Assembly (NCBI RefSeq): GCF_000341355.1
Contig: NC_020300.1
Coordinates: forward strand, 1,116,001 to 1,180,000
Origin: Bartonella australis AUST/NH1
GTDB taxonomy: Bacteria; Pseudomonadota; Alphaproteobacteria; Rhizobiales; Rhizobiaceae
Direction of reading: 5' to 3'
DNA: 64,000 bases
Below, piece by piece: positions 29,353 to 37,669 of the stretch (the first letter of the stretch is position 1; each line of letters opens with the position of its first letter). The notes beneath the pieces are model-generated. The model was given only the letters and a program-made list of their open reading frames with translations, ran no database searches and was not told the DNA's origin. The position numbers and the translations under genes are program-made.

Positions 29353-30042
29353 TTGTTGAAAAAGATAATTATGCTTATCCAGTCAATTCTTTCTTTTATT
29401 CTCGGGGTTTCTGTAACTGCGTGGTTATTAGTGCTCGTCGCTCCCCTTATTTGGCGAAGAGCGCTTTATTTTGCGCGTCAAATCGTTTCTGCGAAAATTC
29501 CGTTATCGCTCACTGAAATGCAGGCAAATAAAGACTTTCTTTGCGCTCAGCACGCTGTAGAATTAACGCACCATAAACAAAAATATGATGCTTTGCAAAA
29601 AAAATACGCCCAACAAAAAATACAGCTTAGTCGAGTAAAAAAACAACTTTATCAATTTGTTACAAACAAACAGTGTGCTCATCATCCCCTCCCCGAAACG
29701 GAAACTACTGCGGAGGAGGACGAACAGGATGTCATTGTAACCAGAACTTTTGCCGCAGAAATTGAAACTATGCGTGAGAAAATGGCGCATTATCAACGAC
29801 GCTTACAAAAAATTAAAATCGATGAGCTTGACGTTACTTCAAGCAATCAACTCTTAAGTGAATTACGCGAAGAAACAAAAGAATTAGCAGCCACATTAGC
29901 CGCTCAAATAGCCATGAAAGAAGGAAAAGATTCACCCATCGACACATTAACCAAAAACTCTGAGGACGGCAAAGACCTTGCGTCCTACATTCGCAAAAAA
30001 ATAGCCTGTAGCTCTGAAACGCCTTCTACAAAGCGCTCCTGA
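29353..30042 (+). CDS. Membrane-anchored coiled-coil protein of unknown function, downstream of eipA
   Basis: A 229-residue protein: one N-terminal membrane helix (about residues 7-33), then a basic juxtamembrane stretch and a long coiled coil (about 60-100: HKQKYDALQKKYAQQKIQLS), an acidic linker (ETETTAEEDEQD), a second helical segment and a charged tail. The start is uncertain: TTG 29353 or 29356 with AGG upstream, or ATG 29371. I do not recognise a named family. Position directly after eipA in the CtrA locus suggests an envelope role; that is an inference. Confidence 0.7.
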   Translation: MLKKIIMLIQSILSFILGVSVTAWLLVLVAPLIWRRALYFARQIVSAKIPLSLTEMQANKDFLCAQHAVELTHHKQKYDALQKKYAQQKIQLSRVKKQLYQFVTNKQCAHHPLPETETTAEEDEQDVIVTRTFAAEIETMREKMAHYQRRLQKIKIDELDVTSSNQLLSELREETKELAATLAAQIAMKEGKDSPIDTLTKNSEDGKDLASYIRKKIACSSETPSTKRS

Positions 30043-30814
30043 CATAAATTACTCAAATACACAAACATCATATCGATTTTGTTTTTGTGATCAGAATTAT
30101 AGTCAAGCACATAAAAGGCATTTGCCACGCTTAAAAGGGTGTCTTTGACCCAAGAAACTTCTTATAGAATTGCCCTTCTAAGGGATAAGCTCAGTAAACC
30201 AACTGCCAGAAAATAAATATCCGGTATAGTTGGCCAGCATAATGGCAGCCCACCGCGACCAATTTCACAGTTTTTTTAAATAATAACCGACTGACGGACA
30301 ACAGACCGCCGCTAATGGAACTTTGGTTGCGGTATCTGCAGCAACAGTCTTAACTATGATCATGAAAATTTCATTCAATAAGATTTTGGGCAAAGCCGTC
30401 ATAACTTTAAACTCTGCGCATGAACTGTATTTGAACTATCCCTTAAAAGAGCTCTCAACTATTAATTCAAAGCAAAACACAATTCAGCGCTCGCGGCCAT
30501 ATACTGCATCTGGCCTTGCTATTTTTGCGTCTTCACTTCAAAATAGCCGGTATTTTTACAAACAGCCACCAACTTAATATCTGCCCCGCTTTAAATCTTA
30601 CTACCGGTGATTTTACGATAGCAATTTTTATGATTTATAAATGCCAGACTACCTACAACACTAAACTCATCAAAATTTTTCGCATCATTTACCGGATTTA
30701 TCTTCCCTCTAATGATTTAAAGTTCATTTTTTAGCACACCTCTTTGCCAAAAACTGTACAATCCCCGGAAATCAACTTAAATAAGCGGCTTTTTAGGTTA
30801 CAGACAGCCTTCTT
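30043..30814. other. Non-coding stretch between the eipA unit and gnnB
   Basis: About 770 bp. The frame at 30323-30577 (84 codons) has no ribosome site and no family resemblance. I see no clear terminator, promoter or RNA. Confidence 0.4.
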
Positions 30815-31933
30815 TTAAGAGCGATAAAAATCCCTTATGCGCTGGATAATCGTATCCTGATCACTCTGCGATAAATAGGGATACATAGGTAAACTTAAAA
30901 CGCAATTTCCCAGAGATTCAGAAACAGCAAGAGAGCCCTTTACATACGAAAAATTTTTATAAGCTGGTTGTAAATGCAACGGAGTATTATAATAAACCAT
31001 TGTAGGGATAGAACTTTCTTGTAAATAAGCCTTTAATTGATCGCGATTTTCCACCTTAATGGTATATTGCGCATAAGCACAACGAATGCCTTCTCCAACT
31101 TCAGGAACAACAACGATATCTTTTAAACCATCGGAATAGCGTTGAGCAATCACTGTACGCTTTTCCATCTCATCTTCTAAGATGATGAGTTTTTCTAACA
31201 AAATGGCCGCTTGAATCGTATCCAACCGCGAATTTAAACCAATACGTACATTGTCATATTGTGTCTTCCCTTTGCCATGAAATAAGATCGAACGTAAAAG
31301 CGCCGCCAGATCGTCATCATTGGTCATCATGGCACCCCCATCACCGTAACACCCTAATGGTTTTGCCGGATAAAAACTGGTTGCTGCGACATCACCACAA
31401 GCTCCGCACATAACATTACCATTTTTACCTCCTATAGATTGAGCGGCATCTGCGATAACAAAAAGGCTCTCTTTTTCAGCTACCGTAGCAATCTTAGCGT
31501 AATCAGCTGGTAAGCCAAATAAATCGACGGAAATAATTGCTTTCGGTTTGAGGCGTCCCTCTTTTTTGATCATTTCAATCGCTTCACCCAATTTATCAAC
31601 GTCGATATTGAATGTATCAGGCATAACATCCACAAAAATGGGTTCCGCTCCCACCAAAGCAACAACTTCGGCAGTCGCGGAAAAAGTGAAACTAGGGCAA
31701 AAGACAGCGTCACCTGGGCCAATATTTTTAGCCATGAGAGGCATCTTCAATGCATCAGTTCCATTGGCACACGCGATCACGTTCTTAACGCCAAGATAGT
31801 CTGCTAACCTATCCTCAAATTCCGTTACTTTCGGTCCCAAAATATATTTACCACTAGCTACTACATGTGCGATTGCAGCATCAATTTTGTCTCCAATGCG
31901 CACACGCTGCGCCCCAAGGTCAATGAATTGCAT
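30815..31933 (-). CDS. gnnB: DegT/DnrJ/EryC1/StrS aminotransferase, probable GnnB (UDP-2,3-diaminoglucose pathway)
   Basis: A 372-residue PLP-dependent sugar aminotransferase. Motifs: ANGTDALKMPLMAKNIGPGD, DAAQSIGGKNGN (PLP-ring Asp) and SFYPAKPLGCYGDGGAM with the Schiff-base Lys. Its only partner is the Gfo/Idh oxidoreductase just upstream. In Acidithiobacillus the pair GnnA/GnnB oxidises and aminates C3 of UDP-GlcNAc to give UDP-GlcNAc3N for lipid A; lipid A of Bartonella and Brucella contains 2,3-diaminoglucose. That makes GnnB the best reading, though WbpE/WlbC-type O-antigen enzymes are close relatives. Confidence 0.72.
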   Translation of the reverse strand: MQFIDLGAQRVRIGDKIDAAIAHVVASGKYILGPKVTEFEDRLADYLGVKNVIACANGTDALKMPLMAKNIGPGDAVFCPSFTFSATAEVVALVGAEPIFVDVMPDTFNIDVDKLGEAIEMIKKEGRLKPKAIISVDLFGLPADYAKIATVAEKESLFVIADAAQSIGGKNGNVMCGACGDVAATSFYPAKPLGCYGDGGAMMTNDDDLAALLRSILFHGKGKTQYDNVRIGLNSRLDTIQAAILLEKLIILEDEMEKRTVIAQRYSDGLKDIVVVPEVGEGIRCAYAQYTIKVENRDQLKAYLQESSIPTMVYYNTPLHLQPAYKNFSYVKGSLAVSESLGNCVLSLPMYPYLSQSDQDTIIQRIRDFYRS

Positions 31934-31969
31934 ATTAACTCCGTTGATAATTATGGTAACGCGAAAACG

Positions 31970-32938
31970 CTACTCATCTTTTTTGTCATGATGATTAGTA
32001 CTAGCAGCAGTTAAAATCCGTAAAACAGCAACGGCATCATCGCCATTTGTACAAGGCGATTGACGCGTCTCAATACAATGAAGAAAATGCTGTAATTCAT
32101 TGGTAAGCGGTAAACTTTCACCAACGCCGATATAACGGGACTCACCAGCGTTAAATATCCATTCTTGATTCTCCTGCCAAACAGCGAAGCGATGAAACGC
32201 CAATTTGCGACTCCACGGTTCCATATCATCAAATACAAGCACAGCTTTTGTGCCGACAACTGTCAAACGCCTTTCACGGTACAGACTGAGACGTGAAACA
32301 AAAAGATGGCTGTGTATACCATTCGGAAATGTCATATGAATATGCGCAAAATCAGAAAGCTGATCAATCACCGAGGACCCCTCTCCGCGGACTCCGGAAG
32401 GCTCACATCCCGTTAAAGCTAAAATCATTGAAAGATCATGAGGAGCAAGATCCCATAAAGCATCGCTTTCTGCATGAAATTTTCCGAATCCTAACCGATG
32501 AGAATAAATATAACGCACATCACCTAATTCGCCTTTTGCCACCAACTCACATACTTTTTCAAAAGCAGGATGGAACCGCAAAACGTGCCCCACCATAAAA
32601 ATCCGCCCGTATTCACCAGCAACTCGAACTTGATGCTCGGCATCAGCTACGTTCAAAGCTATCGGTTTTTCCACTAAAACATCTTTACCGTTTTTAATAG
32701 CACGCAGCGCATTTTCTGTGTGAAATTGCGGAGGTAACGCTAATACCAATGCATCAATATCTACGCGAGTAAAAAGATTGTCGGGCGCAATAACTTCGAC
32801 ATCGTGCGTACGTGCAACCTCCCTAGCGCGATCTACATCAACGTCAGAAACTGCCGCTAAAGCTCCAAGACTTTGGAGGGTTCGTATGTGATTCCCTCCC
32901 CAATAACCACACCCTAAAACCGCTATACGTGGCACCAT
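31970..32938 (-). CDS. gnnA: Gfo/Idh/MocA oxidoreductase, probable GnnA (UDP-GlcNAc 3-dehydrogenase)
   Basis: A 322-residue NAD-dependent sugar dehydrogenase. Rossmann motif VLGCGYWGGNHIRTL at the N-terminus, the family signature VEKPIAL near residue 90, and the C-terminal substrate domain with GHVLRFHPAFEKV and DLAPHDLSMI. It lies 36 bases upstream of the aminotransferase on the same strand, a two-gene operon matching gnnA-gnnB. The predicted role is oxidation of UDP-GlcNAc at C3 before transamination. A WlbA-like role in O-antigen synthesis cannot be excluded from sequence alone. Confidence 0.7.
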   Translation of the reverse strand: MVPRIAVLGCGYWGGNHIRTLQSLGALAAVSDVDVDRAREVARTHDVEVIAPDNLFTRVDIDALVLALPPQFHTENALRAIKNGKDVLVEKPIALNVADAEHQVRVAGEYGRIFMVGHVLRFHPAFEKVCELVAKGELGDVRYIYSHRLGFGKFHAESDALWDLAPHDLSMILALTGCEPSGVRGEGSSVIDQLSDFAHIHMTFPNGIHSHLFVSRLSLYRERRLTVVGTKAVLVFDDMEPWSRKLAFHRFAVWQENQEWIFNAGESRYIGVGESLPLTNELQHFLHCIETRQSPCTNGDDAVAVLRILTAASTNHHDKKDE

Positions 32939-33105
32939 TTTTTATGCCTTATCCTGCAAACATATAAACATTACACTTCCCACTTACTCCATATCGAGGA
33001 TAAAATAGAATGACAAGAGAAAAGCTTAAAAACGACGCTTGACATTTTGCTATTCTACCCCTTATACCCGCCAAAGATAAAATCATCATAATGTCTAGAT
33101 ATCTT

Positions 33106-33179
33106 GGCGGAGTAGCTCAGTAGGTTAGAGCAGAGGAATCATAATCCTTGTGTCGGGGGTTCAAATCCCTCCTCCGCTA
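33106..33179 (+). tRNA. tRNA-Met (CAT), elongator
   Basis: A 74-nt cloverleaf: acceptor GGCGGAG / CTCCGCT, D arm AGCTCAGTAGGTTAGAGC, anticodon stem GAGGA / TCCTT with loop ATCATAA (anticodon CAT at 33140-33142), and T arm GGGGG-TTCAAAT-CCCTC. The first acceptor pair is G-T, not the mismatch of an initiator tRNA, and the sequence matches the alphaproteobacterial elongator. After the discriminator A the genome reads CCG, so CCA is completed post-transcriptionally. Confidence 0.96.
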
Positions 33180-33906
33180 CCGGTTCTTTCTTTACGGCAT
33201 TTTTCCGCAGAGCTTGCGTCTTATATCTCTGATCAGCTCTAGTGGGTGTGGCCATGGTCATTTTCCATAACAGAATAATAGCCCAACCAGTAAAATACGC
33301 ATAAAGTCCCTTGCAAGCAAAAAATTGGAAAAAATGCTATAAAAACACCTATTTTGGCTTATCGGAGCCCAGAGAAGGAATTTTTGCAGAAAATGGTTTG
33401 AAACTACGTGTCAATATTGCCGATTTAGCTTCTTCATACTCAGTTTCTATAAAGAAAAATCGTTTTACGTACCTTCCTTACCTCTCGTTTTTTTAAGAAA
33501 AGAGCAGCACTCAGAAATTTTTGATAAAAAGGAAAAGCTAAAGATGTAAAAATGAAACACATGCCGTAAAACAATCAAACGGACGACCCTTGTCTCAATA
33601 ACAGAAACGACCCACTAATTTTCTGGGCATCTAGATTTTCAGCCGTCCAAATAATAATCGCCGAAAATTAAATCAACCTCAAAAAACAATGATAGTGATG
33701 ATCATAAAATAACGAAATACTCTCGCGGCTATAATTAACCGCATAACCGCAGTTCCAAATAATAGCAAAAACAACAAGACACGTTCTTGACACAGCTCCG
33801 AGCGCAGAATTTATGCTCACGAGGCACTCGATATAAGAGAAAAGTAAATATCCCCTGCCTCAACGAAAAAAAACAAAGAAAATTTTTCTCCTTTTTACAA
33901 AAATTA
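33180..33906. other. Non-coding stretch between tRNA-Met and the ABC transporter
   Basis: About 730 bp of eroded AT-rich sequence. Short frames at 33311-33496 and 33787-33987 show nothing recognisable. No clear terminator for either flank. Confidence 0.4.
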
Positions 33907-34689
33907 TCAGCCCCCCCCAACCCTATGAGCAACAGGCTCAATGCTAGCCTCAAAAAACATCTTTGTATAATCATCCTTTGCACGTAAATGACGCAAATCA
34001 TCGTTACTTAACTCTTCAAGAATAACCCCTTGATGCATAATTCCAACACGTTCGCATATATGTGCAACAACAGAAAGATCGTGGGACACCATCAAATAAG
34101 TAAGTTGTTTTTTCTCTCTCAGTAATTTCAGCAAATTCAAAATTTCGGCCTGTACCGATACATCCAATGCAGATGTTGGCTCGTCGAGTAACAAAACTTC
34201 TGGCTCAATAATTAAAGCACGCGCAAGAGCAACGCGCTGGCGTTGCCCACCGGATAACTCATGTGGGTAACGATAAAGAAATGAAGAGTCTAGACCAACC
34301 GCACTCAAAGCATCACATATCCGTTCCTTCCGATTACCCATACCATGAATCGTGAGGGCTTCAGAAAGAACTGTATGCACCATTTTTCTTGGATGAAGTG
34401 AAGCATAAGGGTCTTGAAAAACCATTTGAATACGGCGCAAAAAAGCCTTATCCCTCTCCTGCGACACTTTTTCTCCATCAAAAATAAACTGTCCACTGTG
34501 ACAAGGAATAAGCCCAACCAATGTATTCAAAATGGTCGATTTTCCACATCCAGATTCACCAATTAAGCCGTAGGCCTCACCCCTCTTAATACTAAAAGAG
34601 ACATTTTTAACAACCATTTTTGCCTCATGCCCACGCCTAAAAGTCACAGACAAATCAGAAACATCGACAATATTTTTATAATTGGCCAT
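33907..34689 (-). CDS. Peptide-type ABC transporter ATP-binding protein (DppF/OppF-like)
   Basis: A 260-residue ATPase: Walker A GESGCGKSTIL, Q-loop QMVFQDPYASLHPRK, signature LSGGQRQRVALARAL, Walker B VLLLDEPTSALD, H-loop SHDLS. QDPYASLHPR is typical of the second ATPase of dipeptide/oligopeptide importers. Start ATG 34689 follows AGGAGATAGCC; a start at 34716 would add nine residues. It overlaps the DppD-like gene by 14 bases and is last in the operon. The last codons contain a G8 tract (33911-33918 on this strand). It is shorter than typical DppF (about 330 residues) because the C-terminal oligopeptide domain is reduced. Confidence 0.9.
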   Translation of the reverse strand: MANYKNIVDVSDLSVTFRRGHEAKMVVKNVSFSIKRGEAYGLIGESGCGKSTILNTLVGLIPCHSGQFIFDGEKVSQERDKAFLRRIQMVFQDPYASLHPRKMVHTVLSEALTIHGMGNRKERICDALSAVGLDSSFLYRYPHELSGGQRQRVALARALIIEPEVLLLDEPTSALDVSVQAEILNLLKLLREKKQLTYLMVSHDLSVVAHICERVGIMHQGVILEELSNDDLRHLRAKDDYTKMFFEASIEPVAHRVGGG

Positions 34690-35560
34690 GGCTATCTCCT
34701 GCAACACCATTAACAATTGTAGGACTATTCAACCAATCAGGATCCCTTTCAGGAACAGCTAAAACATCAACGGGCTTATCAAGACGCGGTAAACTAGCCA
34801 GTAAAGCCTTAGTATAGGGATGGCATGCGCGAGATAAATCGCATGCAGGTAATTCTTCTAATATACGGCCAGCATACATTACTAAAACACGATCACAAAA
34901 ATCGGCAATCATATTCAAATCATGACTGATAAAAATAAGTCCTGTGCCAGATTTTATCACAAGCTCATCCAAAACCGTTAAAACTTGACGTCTCACTGTA
35001 ACGTCAAGCGCAGACGTCGGCTCATCTGCGATAATTAAATCAGGTTTAGGAATAAGCATCATAGCTATCATGACCCGCTGTCCCATTCCACCTGATATTT
35101 CGTGAGGGAACAACCGCATGACATGTTCAGGATCGCGAATATGAACAGATTCCAGCATAGAAATTGTTCTTTCCCGTGCGTCTTTTTTTGAAACCTTGTA
35201 ATGAACACGGTAGGCCTCCATGATCTGCTCCCCAATCCGTATTAATGGATTAAGAGAATATTTTGGATCCTGTAAAATCATCGAAATACGCCTTCCTCGA
35301 ATAGTGCGCATCTGAGTTTCATCCGCAGCTAACAAATCTATATCCCCAAAGCGCATTTTTTTGGCTTTGATGACTGCCGATTTTGGGTTTAATTTCAAAA
35401 TGGCGCGCCCGGTTGTTGACTTTCCGGATCCCGATTCTCCGACAATTCCAATTTTTTCTTTTCCGACAGAAAAATTAATACCACGCACGACCTCTGATAG
35501 GCCGCGCGCACCAGGAAAAGAAATTCGTAAATCTTTTATTTCTAATAATTTTTTATCCAT
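34676..35560 (-). CDS. Peptide-type ABC transporter ATP-binding protein (DppD/OppD-like)
   Basis: A 294-residue ATPase with Walker A GESGSGKSTTGRAIL, Q-loop MILQDPKYSLNPL, signature ISGGMGQRVMIAMML, Walker B LIIADEPTSALD and H-loop ISHDLNMI. The C-terminal CHPYTKALLASLPRLD is the start of the oligopeptide/dipeptide ABC C-terminal region. ISGGMGQRV replaces the canonical LSGGQ(R), as is common in the DppD half of such pairs. It overlaps both neighbours by a few bases, so the four transporter genes are translationally coupled. Confidence 0.92.
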   Translation of the reverse strand: MDKKLLEIKDLRISFPGARGLSEVVRGINFSVGKEKIGIVGESGSGKSTTGRAILKLNPKSAVIKAKKMRFGDIDLLAADETQMRTIRGRRISMILQDPKYSLNPLIRIGEQIMEAYRVHYKVSKKDARERTISMLESVHIRDPEHVMRLFPHEISGGMGQRVMIAMMLIPKPDLIIADEPTSALDVTVRRQVLTVLDELVIKSGTGLIFISHDLNMIADFCDRVLVMYAGRILEELPACDLSRACHPYTKALLASLPRLDKPVDVLAVPERDPDWLNSPTIVNGVAGDSHGQL

Positions 35561-36479
35561 TACGTGGATCCAATATATCGTGAAGTCCGTCGCCTAAAAG
35601 GTTAAAGGCAAGACTGGTAAATAATATCGCACAACCTGGTATCGCCGCTAACCACCAACTTGTCATCATAAATTCACGACCCGTTGAAAGCATCACACCC
35701 CATTCAGGGCTTGGGGGTTGAGCACCCAACCCTAAAAAACCCAGACCTGCCGCCGTCAAAATAATCGCCGACATATTTAGTGTTAACCGCACAATCACTG
35801 AAGGGATACACATCGGCGCTACATGAAGGAGGATAATTCGCCAAATAGACGCGCCCTGTAAGCGAATTGCCGAAACATAATCAGATGAACGTATAGTCAA
35901 AGTCTCAGCGCGTGCTAAGCGCGCCACCGGCGGCCACGCAGCAATTGAAATCGCAATTGCTGCATTTTCAATGCCGGGCCCTAAAGCTGCTGAAAAAGCG
36001 AGGGCTAAAATTAAACTCGGGAAGGCAAGGAAAACGTCGACAATACGCATCAAAACGGTATCAACCCACCCTCCTATATAACCAGATGTAACTCCGACAA
36101 TTAACCCTATAGGCCCTACAATAACTGTAGTTAAAAAAACAATGTAAAGGGTAATACGCGTACCAAAAATTAATCTACTAAAAATATCACGCCCCAATTC
36201 ATCTGTTCCTAGATAATGCGAAAGAGATGGCGGCTGCAACCGGTGAGCAAGATCGTTATTCATAATATCGTGGGTAGCAATCCAAGGTGCAAAAATCGCG
36301 CATAAAATAACAATAGAGATAACAGTCATACCCAATAGAGCCGAAAGATTACGAAAAAAACTGATCAATGAACGATAAATTTTTTGTATATTCGCCTGAA
36401 ACGCCGACTGTGGAACGGAAGTACCCAACCAACGTCTCAGGGAAAGAGGTGATCGCGATTTATTATAAGTTTTATCCAT
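35553..36479 (-). CDS. Peptide-type ABC transporter permease (DppC/OppC-like)
   Basis: A 308-residue inner-membrane permease. It has the DppC N-terminal extension followed by a first helix near residues 45-70, then HYLGTDELGRDIFSRLIFG, the hallmark of OppC/DppC proteins. The BPD_transp_1 domain carries the ATPase-docking loop (around AAWPPVARLARAETLTIRSSDYV). About six helices are predicted. It starts 2 bases after the DppB-like gene and overlaps the DppD-like gene by 8 bases. Confidence 0.93.
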   Translation of the reverse strand: MDKTYNKSRSPLSLRRWLGTSVPQSAFQANIQKIYRSLISFFRNLSALLGMTVISIVILCAIFAPWIATHDIMNNDLAHRLQPPSLSHYLGTDELGRDIFSRLIFGTRITLYIVFLTTVIVGPIGLIVGVTSGYIGGWVDTVLMRIVDVFLAFPSLILALAFSAALGPGIENAAIAISIAAWPPVARLARAETLTIRSSDYVSAIRLQGASIWRIILLHVAPMCIPSVIVRLTLNMSAIILTAAGLGFLGLGAQPPSPEWGVMLSTGREFMMTSWWLAAIPGCAILFTSLAFNLLGDGLHDILDPRNG

Positions 36480-36481
36480 AT

Positions 36482-37555
36482 TTAACGTGTCCTTGGGTCA
36501 AAGATGCGGTAAAGTAAATCAGAAAGTAAATTAATAGCAACGAAAAAACACCCTATGAGAAGCGTACAACCAACGACAGCATTCATATCTCCTGCTAGAA
36601 GTGCTGTGGTTAAATAGCGCCCAAAACCAGGCCACGCAAAAACTGTCTCTGTTAATACAGCGCCCTCCAATAAAAAGGCATAAGAAAGTGCCACAACGGT
36701 AATAACCTGAACAGCTGCGTTGCGAAAAGCGTGCTTCCAAACTGTTCGTCTCCACGATAATCCCTTAACACGCGCGGTAACAATATATTCTTGATTCAAC
36801 TGTTCAACCATAAAACTGCGCGTCATGCGACTAATATAAGCCATAGAACCAAAAGCTAAAATTAAGGCAGGCATAATAATATGGCTAAAAACATCTCTGA
36901 AAGCCTCCCACTGCCCTTGTATTGCGGTGTCCCAGAGAAAGAAACCTGTTCTTGGTTCAAAAGAATATTCATAAACGAAATTAATACGACCTGGACCCCC
37001 AATCCAACCCAATTTAGCATAAAATACGAGTAACGCCATCAACCCCAGCCAAAAAGTCGGCGTTGAATAACTGACCAGTGTAAAAACACGAACAAAATAA
37101 TCAATGAATGAATCACGATACATTGCTGCGAGAACACCAAGCGGAATACCAAAACCGGTACCAATAATGGTAGCGACTGTTGCAAGCTCCAGCGTTGCAG
37201 GAAATACACGTGCGATATCCGCTGAAACGGGATACCCCGAAGTCAAAGAATCCCCGAGATCAAATGAAAAAACGCTTTGAAGATACTTCCAGTACTGGAC
37301 AACCAACGGCTGATCGAGGCCCAATTTATGGAACATTGCGTCATACGCTTCCTGGCTAATATTATCACCCAGGATAGCAGTCACGGGATCTAGAGGAAGA
37401 AGGCGACCAATAAAAAAAGTGACCGTCACCAAACCGAGCAACGTAATAAACACCGAAAATAACAGCTTAAACACTTTATACAAAAAGGCCCACATACGCA
37501 AATTTTTCTGCTTTTGTGATATGATTGTATCAGCTTTCAAAAATGACAAATTCAT
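36482..37555 (-). CDS. Peptide-type ABC transporter permease (DppB/OppB-like)
   Basis: A 357-residue inner-membrane permease. The first helix is at about residues 28-52 (LLFSVFITLLGLVTVTFFIGRLLPLDPV is split by the LPLDP turn typical of DppB), followed by the periplasmic region and five further helices. The docking loop lies in YIVTARVKGLSWRRTVWKHAFRNA, and the C-terminus ends LLYRIFDPRTR, both family hallmarks. The N-terminus is about 20 residues longer than usual; an internal ATG (MWAFLYKV, 37495) is an alternative start. It follows the first binding-protein gene after 114 bp that include a hairpin. Confidence 0.93.
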   Translation of the reverse strand: MNLSFLKADTIISQKQKNLRMWAFLYKVFKLLFSVFITLLGLVTVTFFIGRLLPLDPVTAILGDNISQEAYDAMFHKLGLDQPLVVQYWKYLQSVFSFDLGDSLTSGYPVSADIARVFPATLELATVATIIGTGFGIPLGVLAAMYRDSFIDYFVRVFTLVSYSTPTFWLGLMALLVFYAKLGWIGGPGRINFVYEYSFEPRTGFFLWDTAIQGQWEAFRDVFSHIIMPALILAFGSMAYISRMTRSFMVEQLNQEYIVTARVKGLSWRRTVWKHAFRNAAVQVITVVALSYAFLLEGAVLTETVFAWPGFGRYLTTALLAGDMNAVVGCTLLIGCFFVAINLLSDLLYRIFDPRTR

Positions 37556-37601
37556 TACAGTAATTTCCTACATACTTATGAAACATAAGTCCGGCAACTC
37601 C

Positions 37602-37617
37602 TTGACTCCGGAGTCAA
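37602..37617. promoter_or_regulatory. Palindromic hairpin between the binding-protein gene and dppB-like gene
   Basis: Perfect 16-bp palindrome TTGACTCCGGAGTCAA. As RNA it can fold as a 6-bp stem with a CCGG loop. Without a T run it is not a standard terminator; such intercistronic stems often protect the upstream mRNA, giving more binding protein than transporter. Confidence 0.5.
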
Positions 37618-37669
37618 ACGAGCCCTCCGTTAAGCGTCGTATATGATCGCTATTTGTGACATGCTTCAC

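Noticed and set aside
30323..30577. 84-codon plus-strand frame
   Set aside because: No ribosome site, odd composition and no known relatives.
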